Origin: Deltaproteobacteria bacterium
GTDB taxonomy: Bacteria; Myxococcota; B64-G9
Direction: 5' to 3'
Assembly: GCA_003647095.1 (NCBI GenBank)
Contig: QMME01000160.1
Location: forward strand, 1 to 8,448
DNA: 8,448 nucleotides
In this document: positions 1 to 5,416 of the stretch, piece by piece
How positions within the stretch are numbered: the stretch's first letter is position 1
Layout of the letters: the number at the start of each line of letters is the position of its first letter
Translations under genes and position numbers: made by a program
The notes under the pieces: generated by a model
What the model saw: the letters and a program-made list of their open reading frames with translations, nothing else
What the model was told of the DNA's origin: nothing
The model's database searches: none

Positions 1-185
1 AGAGAGAATTTTGCCCCCAGGTAACGACGCCCCCTCCCGGCAAACCCCTTCCAGCCCCTCCGACTTGCCTCCGGGCTCCCGAACACATCCCTCCCCTCCA
101 GAAAAACCCTGCTGTCGCCAGGCAAATGGGACTGTCCCTGGGGGGGTAGCCACTGCGGGCAGGCGGTGCGGCGCCAGGAACGGAG
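1..185. other. Non-coding left flank
   Basis: No convincing gene lies here. The stretch follows the stop codon of the minus-strand thioesterase gene and so probably holds its 3' untranslated region. It is rich in C runs on the plus strand. An open frame beginning near position 11 reads through into the thioesterase gene on the opposite strand and has a Pro/Arg/Ser-rich product typical of antisense frames in GC-rich DNA. Apart from a weak hairpin at 102-122, nothing recognisable was seen. Confidence 0.6.
102..122 (-). terminator. Weak candidate intrinsic terminator
   Basis: Read on the minus strand, a CCTG (122-119) can pair with a CAGG (111-108) around a 7-base loop, and the stem is followed within one base by five T residues (106-102). 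The position, about 65 bases past the thioesterase stop codon, fits a terminator. A 4-bp stem is poor, so this may be chance or transcription may end by Rho. Confidence 0.2.
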
Positions 186-665
186 TCAGGCCGGCTCCTC
201 CGCCAGCTCGCCCTCGATCTCGGCCACCCGCTGGCGTAGCCAGTCGGGAAGCGGTGCGGTGCGGCCGGCGGTGTAGTCGTAGTGCACCTGGGTGGAGTAG
301 CCACTGGCCACCAGGCGATCGTCTGCCGGGTTTTTAACCAGATACTCGAATTCGAAGGAGCTACGGCCGGTGCGACTGCAGCGGATGAACACCCGTACCT
401 TCTCGCCCAGCACCACCGGGCTGTGATAGCGGCAGTAGACATCGAGCAGCAAGAAGGGAAACACCCGGCCTGGGGTCTGGTCGAGTTCGGCGTGACCCAG
501 CCGCTGCATATAGCGTACCCGGGCCATTTCCAGGTAGGTGATGTAGACGGCGTTGTTTACGTGTCCCAGAGCGTCGAGGTCGCGGAAGCGCACCTCGATG
601 TCGCAATGGACATGAAACAGCTTCTCGTCGGGAAGCGCTCGCTCGTGGCGGTGACTCGTTTCCAT
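186..665 (-). CDS. Acyl-CoA thioesterase, 4HBT/YbgC-like hotdog family
   Basis: This 159-residue cytoplasmic protein has the single-hotdog thioesterase signature. Residues 27-41 read as R-F-R-D-L-D-A-L-G-H-V-N-N-A-V-Y, followed by Y-L-E-M-A-R. Asp31 aligns with the catalytic Asp of the 4-hydroxybenzoyl-CoA thioesterase/YbgC/FadM group, and the length is normal for that group. The likely reaction is hydrolysis of an acyl-CoA or acyl-ACP thioester; the substrate cannot be read from sequence. The ATG at 665 was chosen because the family homology begins soon after it. A TTG at 701 would add 12 residues of unlikely content. No good Shine-Dalgarno sequence precedes the ATG, but a -10-like TATATT lies just upstream. 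The gene follows the lipoprotein gene on the same strand after a 58-base gap, so it may be co-transcribed or have its own promoter. A role in releasing product from the nearby synthase is possible but unproven. Confidence 0.9.
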   Translation of the reverse strand: METSHRHERALPDEKLFHVHCDIEVRFRDLDALGHVNNAVYITYLEMARVRYMQRLGHAELDQTPGRVFPFLLLDVYCRYHSPVVLGEKVRVFIRCSRTGRSSFEFEYLVKNPADDRLVASGYSTQVHYDYTAGRTAPLPDWLRQRVAEIEGELAEEPA

Positions 666-673
666 GGCTGCCG

Positions 674-701
674 AATATAACCCATCCCCGCCCGCGGGCA
701 A
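674..701 (-). promoter_or_regulatory. Candidate promoter close to the thioesterase start
   Basis: On the minus strand, TTGCCC (701-696) and TATATT (679-674) are separated by 16 bases. The -10-like box ends only 8 bases before the ATG at 665, so a transcript starting here would have almost no leader, which would agree with the absence of a Shine-Dalgarno sequence. A 10-bp palindrome, GCCCGCGGGC (690-699), overlaps the -35 box. In such GC-rich DNA these matches could be chance. Confidence 0.3.
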
Positions 702-703
702 CC

Positions 704-719
704 CCGGACATTACTCCGG
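704..719. repeat. Small inverted repeat between lipoprotein and thioesterase genes
   Basis: CCGGA (704-708) and TCCGG (715-719) form a perfect 5-bp stem with a 6-base loop, placed just after the lipoprotein stop codon. There is no T run after it on the minus strand, so it does not look like an intrinsic terminator. It could protect the 3' end of the lipoprotein message or be a chance hairpin. Confidence 0.3.
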
Positions 720-723
720 CATA

Positions 724-2604
724 TCAAGGCATAGCGTAGCCCAGCAGCTGTTCCTGCTGCTGGCCCTCGCAGCCGGGGTCGGTGGACACGAAGTGATCGA
801 AGCCGGTGGAGCTGATGCAACGGTACAGGGCCACGCTGTTGGGAACCTGGTTTTCGTAGATGTAGCCGACCGGCCCCAGATTCTGCCTGCCTTCACAATC
901 GACATCGAAGGACAGGAAGTTGTGTGGTCCGGGCCAGACCTGCTCCACCAGGCACTCGAATAACAACCGGGTGCCCGGCTGCGGTTCCCGTTCCAGCCGC
1001 CAGCTGGCCTCCTCGACGAAACCGTCCGGCGGCAGGCGCGAGGAGGCCCAGTGACGCACGGTGACGGTATGATCCTTGACGCTACGCCGCAGCCGGGTGT
1101 AGGGCAGGTCCTCGAAGCCGCAAGACAACTGTGGGGGATTGTCGTAGATGTGGTTGCATAACGCCCACACCGGCCAGGAGGGCTTGTAGGAGCCATCGGC
1201 CTGCACCAGTCCCAGCTGCAATTCACCCTCGTCGGCATTGTCACGCATGCGGTGGTAGATGTAATTGGTCACCCCGGGCGTGCCCAGAACGTTTATAAAC
1301 GTACGACACACGGCCTCGGCCTGTGCCGCCTCCGAGGAACTGGGAGACGAGGAGTTGATGCCGCTTTCGGTCAGTTCCACCTCCCAGGCATGGGGATGGT
1401 TGGGAAACCTCTGGCGCAGCCAGGCCAGCAGCACCCCCAGATTGCCGTAGGTCACCCGGGGCAGGTCCAGCGGCCCGAAGTCGGGCTCCAGCAGGTTGGG
1501 TGGATAGGGGTGATAGGCAATCTTCCATTCGCGGTCGCCGATACTATCGGCAAAAGTCTCCACGAAGGTCTTGACCGAGAGCATGGCGTTGTCGTCGGCT
1601 GGCCGGTCGTACTCGTAATCGAAGTGGTGCTCGAAGGAGAGCAACACCTTGGCCTCGGACTGGTGCGACTTGATCTGGTCGTAGGCGGCGGCGTAGTTGT
1701 CGACGTAGGTCTGGATCCATACGTCCTGGTCGCAGGGCACGCCTTGCCCGCAACCGATATCGAACCAAACGTTGGAGTTGACCTCGTTGTGGATGACGAA
1801 ATCGGCGATGCGCCCGTTTCCGTGCAGGCCATCGTAGCGACGGGCGATCATGCCCGCGAAGCGCGCGTAGTCGGCGGGGTTGTCGGGAGTGCAGAAGCGC
1901 CAGAAGGCGTCCGATATGGGCGAGCAACCGGTGTTGCCCGTCCGTGCCCATTCCGGCACCCCGTAGACGATGCCGGTGACGATCACCCCGCGGGCGGTGT
2001 AGTCGCGAATGGCCGCATCCACGTTCTGGTCGATGCGGAAGCAGTGGCCGTCGTACTCCTCTTCTCCGTTGCGGCAGGGTGGTTGCCGGAAACTCGGTTC
2101 CCAGATGTCCCAGACCATGTTCATGGACACCCCGCCGGTGACGTGATCGACGAACTCGGCGGGGTTGGGCCAGAAGTCGGGTTGGATACCCTTGATGTGG
2201 TAGGCATCCCGCTCCGGGTAAGGCAGGCCGACGATGGGTTGCTCGTCGGCGCCCTGGTCAGCACCGTCCTCACCGGCATCGGCGCCGTCCCCGTCTCCAC
2301 CGTCTTCACCCGGGGCACCTTCGTCTCCGCCGCCGTCGCCGCCACCGTCGTTTCCACCGTCATCGTCGCCATCGACGTCGGCATCCTGCTGCCCGGCATC
2401 GTCGCCACCAGCATCGACGACATCACCATCACCGGCCGGGCCGCCGTCGTCACCGACCATCCCGGCGTCATCGCCACCGCCGGCATCGGCATCCACGTCG
2501 ACGTCCCCGCCGGCATCCGCCGCCGGCGACGACGACGCGCAGGCACTCCAGCACAGCACCGACCAAAGCAACGGAAAGAACCACTGAATCGTCCTGGTTT
2601 TCAT
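724..2604 (-). CDS. Surface lipoprotein with glycosidase-like TIM barrel and C-terminal repeats
   Basis: This 626-residue exported protein starts with a signal peptide (Lys2, Arg4, then a hydrophobic run rich in Trp, Phe and Leu) ending at W-S-A-C22, a plausible though not ideal lipobox. Residues about 30-120 are an acidic Asp/Gly/Ala spacer with about 30 Asp and no Lys or Arg. Residues about 130-490 resemble a clan GH-A glycoside hydrolase barrel. H-N-E-V-N places Glu274 where the acid/base sits after strand 4. Y-H-P-Y lies at 364-367. L-T-E-S-G places Glu413 as the candidate nucleophile, giving a normal spacing of 139 residues. Six Cys between 177 and 291 suggest disulfides. Residues 549-625 hold two Cys-containing repeats. 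The DUF5722 family is one candidate for the barrel, but this was not tested. Substrate is unknown; a polysaccharide at the cell surface is the natural guess. The ATG at 2604 gives the signal peptide directly. Confidence 0.85.
   Translation of the reverse strand: MKTRTIQWFFPLLWSVLCWSACASSSPAADAGGDVDVDADAGGGDDAGMVGDDGGPAGDGDVVDAGGDDAGQQDADVDGDDDGGNDGGGDGGGDEGAPGEDGGDGDGADAGEDGADQGADEQPIVGLPYPERDAYHIKGIQPDFWPNPAEFVDHVTGGVSMNMVWDIWEPSFRQPPCRNGEEEYDGHCFRIDQNVDAAIRDYTARGVIVTGIVYGVPEWARTGNTGCSPISDAFWRFCTPDNPADYARFAGMIARRYDGLHGNGRIADFVIHNEVNSNVWFDIGCGQGVPCDQDVWIQTYVDNYAAAYDQIKSHQSEAKVLLSFEHHFDYEYDRPADDNAMLSVKTFVETFADSIGDREWKIAYHPYPPNLLEPDFGPLDLPRVTYGNLGVLLAWLRQRFPNHPHAWEVELTESGINSSSPSSSEAAQAEAVCRTFINVLGTPGVTNYIYHRMRDNADEGELQLGLVQADGSYKPSWPVWALCNHIYDNPPQLSCGFEDLPYTRLRRSVKDHTVTVRHWASSRLPPDGFVEEASWRLEREPQPGTRLLFECLVEQVWPGPHNFLSFDVDCEGRQNLGPVGYIYENQVPNSVALYRCISSTGFDHFVSTDPGCEGQQQEQLLGYAMP
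730..960 (-). repeat. Two tandem Cys/CEG repeats in the lipoprotein C-terminus
   Basis: Residues 549-583 and 594-625 of the lipoprotein share the pattern [F/Y]-x-C, then H, F, [L/V]-S-x-D-x-x-C-E-G, then exactly eight residues from the CEG Gly to G-Y. Key residues are C551, F563, S565, D567, C570, G580 and C596, F605, S607, D609, C612, G622. The second copy (Y-R-C, then D-H-F-V-S-T-D) resembles the short Y-R/D-H-F repeats grouped under DUF5648. This is a likeness from memory, not a search result. Such repeats commonly sit at the ends of secreted proteins and may bind carbohydrate or the cell surface. Confidence 0.6.
2242..2520 (-). repeat. Low-complexity segment coding for an Asp/Gly-rich spacer
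   Basis: This stretch codes for lipoprotein residues about 29-121. It is an irregular run of GAC/GAT, GGC/GGT and GCC codons with no fixed unit length. The product is strongly acidic and probably extended, holding the barrel away from the membrane anchor. Acidic spacers after a lipobox are common in surface lipoproteins of Myxococcota. Calcium could bind and stiffen it. The sequence may vary in length between strains through slippage. Confidence 0.75.
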
Positions 2605-2610
2605 GCCCTC

Positions 2611-2640
2611 ATGTTAGTTCATCCGAGCGTTTGCTGTCGA
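2611..2640 (-). promoter_or_regulatory. Candidate promoter for the glycosidase-like lipoprotein gene
   Basis: On the minus strand, TCGACA (2640-2635) matches five of six bases of the -35 consensus, and TAACAT (2616-2611) matches four of six of the -10, with an 18-base spacer. The -10 box ends only 6 bases before the ATG at 2604, which would give an almost leaderless message. A GAGGG sits right against the ATG, too close for an ideal Shine-Dalgarno. The call is tentative. Confidence 0.3.
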
Positions 2641-2697
2641 GCCCCGGCACCAACATCACGGAAACAAGCCACCTCCGAACCGACGGCGGGGCGCGCA

Positions 2698-2714
2698 TTT
2701 GCCTGTACGGCAAA
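2698..2714. promoter_or_regulatory. Inverted repeat over the -35 box: candidate operator
   Basis: TTTGCC (2698-2703) and GGCAAA (2709-2714) are perfect 6-bp arms around the 5-base centre TGTAC. The element covers the -35 hexamer of the plus-strand promoter, the usual place for a repressor to block RNA polymerase. Its size suits a dimeric helix-turn-helix regulator. No regulator gene lies in the window, so the binding protein is unknown. Confidence 0.5.
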
Positions 2715-2727
2715 CAAGGTCTAGACT
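2699..2727 (+). promoter_or_regulatory. Sigma70-like promoter for the MopE/propeller gene
   Basis: TTGCCT (2699-2704) and TAGACT (2722-2727) each match four of six consensus bases and are separated by the optimal 17 bases. Transcription would begin near 2734 and leave a leader of about 29 bases before the ATG at 2763, with a strong ribosome binding site inside it. The -10 box also lies within the 8-bp palindrome GTCTAGAC (2719-2726). Confidence 0.5.
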
Positions 2728-2748
2728 GTTGTCATATGGACCCACGGC

Positions 2749-2756
2749 AAAGGAGG
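2749..2756 (+). promoter_or_regulatory. Ribosome binding site that fixes the start at 2763
   Basis: AAAGGAGG is close to a perfect Shine-Dalgarno sequence and lies 6 bases before the ATG at 2763. It rules against the in-frame TTG at 2631, which would put 44 residues of non-signal sequence in front of the signal peptide and would also start upstream of the predicted promoter. Confidence 0.85.
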
Positions 2757-2762
2757 CTATCC

Positions 2763-4748
2763 ATGGCTGTTCGGAAATACCGGTTTATTCAAACCCTAGC
2801 CGTGGTGGCACTGGCCGGGTGGTGTTGCCATTGCACCGACAGCAGCAAGAGTTCCTACCAGGATTGCCGGGACGAAGACGGCGACGGCTACGGTGACAAC
2901 TGCCTGCTGGGCCCCGACTGTGACGATGACGATCCCACGCTGAACTTCTCCTGCGACTGCGACACCCTGCCCCATGCCGGCTGTCCCTGCGACGGCAACG
3001 ACGAACCCGAATGTTTCGAGGCCGATGAGAAGTTTATCGGCGTCGGCGCTTGCCGGGCCGGCAAGCGTCACTGCGAAAACGGTGCCTTCTCCACTTGTCT
3101 CGGACAGGTGTTGCCCGCCCCCGAGCGCTGCGACCAGGTTGACAACGACTGCGACGGCGCCACGGACGAAGACTTATCATGCAGCAACTGCGGCCCGCGC
3201 TGTTTCGGAGAAACGGTTGGTCCGGGAAGCGGCCAGGATTTCGAATGGAACGACGACAACCACCACGGGGTCGTGAAGGATCCCTCTGGCAACCTGGTTC
3301 TCGAAGAGGGCGAAAACATTCGCCTGACATTTCTTTACGTGGCCAACTCGGACGAGGGAACGGTTTCCAAGATCAACACCGTCACCGGCCGCGAGGAGGG
3401 GCGCTACATCTCGGCCCTGTACAGCCCTGATCCGCGCAACCGGGGCAGTGCCCAGGCAACCGGCAACGCCCCCTCGCGCACCGCCGTCGATTTCAACGGC
3501 GATGTTTGGGTTGCCAACCGGGCCTTCGACCAGCAGGGTACGGTCACCAAGATTGCCAACGACAACTGCCCGGACGTCGACCAGGACGGCACGGTAGAGA
3601 CTTCCCATGACGCCAACGGCGACGGCCGGATTGATCTCAACGATCCCCAGGAGTACCTCGGAGAGGCCGACGAGTGTATCTTGTTCACCGTCAACGTGGG
3701 CGGCAACAACGGCGTCCCCCGGGCGGTGGCCCTTGATGCCGGGGGTGTCGACGGCGGCCCCGGCAATGCCTGGGTGGGCCTGTACAACGAAAACAAGTTC
3801 TACAAGCTCGATCCCTACGACGGACACGTGCTGGCCGAGGTATCCATCGGTCTACACCCTTACGGTGCGGCCATCGATTCGCAGGGCATTCTCTGGGCCA
3901 CCCAGCAGAACACCGGACGCCTTGTCTCCATCGACACCAATACCAACACGGCCGGGCAGGTGATCCAGATCCCCAATTGGGACGGCTCCTACGGCATCGC
4001 CATCGACATGCAAGACCGGGTCTGGGTGGGCGGCTACCGGCACGAGGGAGCCGCGCGTTACGATCCGGCCGACGGCTCGTCGTTGATCGTTCCCACCCCG
4101 GGGGTGGGTGTCGGACGCGGCATCGCCGCCGACGCCGATGGTTACATCTGGCTGGCCCACTCCTGGTTGACCGACGAGACCAGGGTGGGCCGGATCACCC
4201 GCTTCCGGGCCGACGACGGCTCCGAGATGCACACCTACGAGTTGCCCAATGGCAAGGAAACCATCGGGGTGGGTATCGACTTCGACGGCTACGTCTGGGG
4301 GGTCAACCGCCAGACGGATAACGCCTGCAAGGTCGATCCTCAATCCGGGCAGGTTGAATGCTACCCGACCGGCCACGGCACTTACACCTACTCGGATTTC
4401 ACCGGTTTCGCCCTGCGCAACTTCACCGCTCCGCGCGGAACTTTCAAGCAGGTCTTCGAGGGCTGTGCCCTGCCCACCGGCACCCGCTGGAAGCAGGTCA
4501 GTTGGGAGGCAACCGTCCCCGCCGGTACCTACGTCAAGATCTACGTCCGGGCGGCCGACGACATCGCCTCCCTGCCCACGGCTACCCGTCACGGTCCCTT
4601 CGAGGAGTCTCCCGCGGACCTGATTGCCGCGGCCGAGATAACAGGACATTACCTGCTTGTCGAAGTATCCCTGTCCACCGACATCGAGGGCCTGACGCCG
4701 ATTTTCAAGAGCCTCGAGGTACAGTGGATCTGCGCGGGAGAGGACTGA
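2763..4748 (+). CDS. Exported MopE-like Cys-rich protein with beta-propeller
   Basis: This 661-residue protein begins with a signal sequence (Arg4, Lys5, then a hydrophobic stretch to Gly19) ending in W-C-C-H-C at 20-24. A lipid anchor is likely, but none of these Cys sits in a standard lipobox. Residues 21-147 contain 19 Cys and two MopE-type putative metal-binding motifs: D-E-D-G-D-G with a later D-C-D-D-D-D at 37-57, and P-E-R-C with D-N-D-C-D-G at 120-132. Residues about 185-555 form an NHL/virginiamycin-lyase-like beta-propeller of about six blades, each with a G-x-A-x-D-x-x-G-x-x-W-V type core (near 241, 320, 369, 411, 453 and 503). An EF-hand or dockerin-like loop is inserted at 283-294. 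Residues about 556-661 look like a beta-sandwich. A binding or adhesion role at the surface is more likely than an enzyme activity; ligand unknown. It is divergent from the glycosidase-like lipoprotein and may work with it. Confidence 0.85.
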   Translation: MAVRKYRFIQTLAVVALAGWCCHCTDSSKSSYQDCRDEDGDGYGDNCLLGPDCDDDDPTLNFSCDCDTLPHAGCPCDGNDEPECFEADEKFIGVGACRAGKRHCENGAFSTCLGQVLPAPERCDQVDNDCDGATDEDLSCSNCGPRCFGETVGPGSGQDFEWNDDNHHGVVKDPSGNLVLEEGENIRLTFLYVANSDEGTVSKINTVTGREEGRYISALYSPDPRNRGSAQATGNAPSRTAVDFNGDVWVANRAFDQQGTVTKIANDNCPDVDQDGTVETSHDANGDGRIDLNDPQEYLGEADECILFTVNVGGNNGVPRAVALDAGGVDGGPGNAWVGLYNENKFYKLDPYDGHVLAEVSIGLHPYGAAIDSQGILWATQQNTGRLVSIDTNTNTAGQVIQIPNWDGSYGIAIDMQDRVWVGGYRHEGAARYDPADGSSLIVPTPGVGVGRGIAADADGYIWLAHSWLTDETRVGRITRFRADDGSEMHTYELPNGKETIGVGIDFDGYVWGVNRQTDNACKVDPQSGQVECYPTGHGTYTYSDFTGFALRNFTAPRGTFKQVFEGCALPTGTRWKQVSWEATVPAGTYVKIYVRAADDIASLPTATRHGPFEESPADLIAAAEITGHYLLVEVSLSTDIEGLTPIFKSLEVQWICAGED

Positions 4749-4750
4749 GA

Positions 4751-5416
4751 CTAAGGAGCCCCCAGCACCATGGCCATGGCCAGGTCGTCCCGCACCCGCC
4801 ACCAGGCCAGCACCCGCTCCATGCCCGGCAGCGACACCCGCGCCGGGTTCCATTCCCCCGGCGGGCCGGGTTCGAGCTCGTGTGTTTCAATGCGAGTGGG
4901 GTTCACCTTGAGTCCGGTGCCCAGGGCCTTGAGTCCCGCTTCCTTCAGGCACCACAGCACGGTGGTGGCCTGCTCGGCGGAGAGTCCTTCCTGGGCGGCG
5001 ATGAGCCGGCGCTCGGCCGGTGTATAGTAGTCTTCCAGGAAGGCCGGCGAGCGCGGCTCGATCCGCTCCAGGTCCACTCCCAGGTGGCCGGCGTCTTCCG
5101 GGCACAGGGCACACAGTGCCAGTTCCTGGTGGTGGGATATACTCAGCGACACCCCCAGGGGCCGGCCGCTGGCGGTCCTGGCCAGCGGCGCTCCCTGCTC
5201 GCTGCGTTCCACCACGATGTCGCGGGGACTCCAGGTGCGCCCGTTGTGCGAGTTGAGCAGTTCCACCAGCAACTGCTTGGCCAGTGCCCGGCCCAGCAGC
5301 CACTGCCGGTGGCGCCCCGGATGGCGATAGCGCTCACCCTGGCTGCGCTCGCCGGGCAGCAAGAATAAGCCCGGGTCCAGTCCTGGACCGGGTCGACCGC
5401 TCGACCAGAGGATCAT
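4751..5416 (-). CDS. 4'-phosphopantetheinyl transferase, Sfp type
   Basis: This 221-residue enzyme moves the phosphopantetheine arm of coenzyme A onto carrier proteins. The size matches the Sfp group (about 220-240 residues). The diagnostic motifs are intact: S-I-S-H-H at 92-96, G-V-D-L-E at 113-117 with magnesium-binding Asp115 and Glu117, and W-C-L-K-E-A-G-L-K at 155-163 with Glu159 and Lys163. The N-terminal R-Q-W-L-L-G-R segment (37-43) is also typical. Its ATG overlaps the stop codon of the upstream synthase gene (ATGA, 5413-5416), and a possible Shine-Dalgarno (AAGG, with a GGAG nearer the ATG) lies inside the end of that gene. Coupled translation therefore makes the synthase carrier domain its probable substrate. 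The 3' end stops two bases from the end of the convergent propeller gene, leaving no room for a terminator between them. Confidence 0.95.
   Translation of the reverse strand: MILWSSGRPGPGLDPGLFLLPGERSQGERYRHPGRHRQWLLGRALAKQLLVELLNSHNGRTWSPRDIVVERSEQGAPLARTASGRPLGVSLSISHHQELALCALCPEDAGHLGVDLERIEPRSPAFLEDYYTPAERRLIAAQEGLSAEQATTVLWCLKEAGLKALGTGLKVNPTRIETHELEPGPPGEWNPARVSLPGMERVLAWWRVRDDLAMAMVLGAP

Noticed and set aside
663..701. A TTG start at 701 for the thioesterase
   Set aside because: The 12 added residues match nothing in the family, and the same bases look like a promoter. The ATG at 665 gives the normal family length.
2242..2520. A CRISPR or regular tandem repeat array
   Set aside because: The apparent repetition is irregular and follows Asp, Gly and Ala codons in frame with the lipoprotein. 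There are no constant repeats or unique spacers.
1252..2724. A 490-codon open frame on the plus strand across the lipoprotein gene
   Set aside because: It lies antisense to a gene with a clear signal peptide and enzyme-like domain. Its product is Val/Gly/Asp-rich with no motif, and it runs through the divergent promoter region. Long antisense frames are expected in GC-rich DNA.
2631..2762. A longer N-terminus for the propeller protein from TTG at 2631
   Set aside because: It would bury the signal peptide behind 44 residues and begin before the predicted promoter, while a near-perfect Shine-Dalgarno precedes the ATG at 2763.
3852..4853. A 333-codon minus-strand frame over the propeller gene
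   Set aside because: It is a mirror of the repeated Gly/Asp/Trp propeller codons, giving a Gly/Val/Asp-rich product with no recognisable domain, and it overlaps the transferase gene end.
4358..5368. A 336-codon plus-strand frame spanning the propeller 3' end and the transferase gene
   Set aside because: It covers parts of two well-supported genes in other frames, has an Arg/Pro/Gln-rich product and shows no ribosome binding site or domain.
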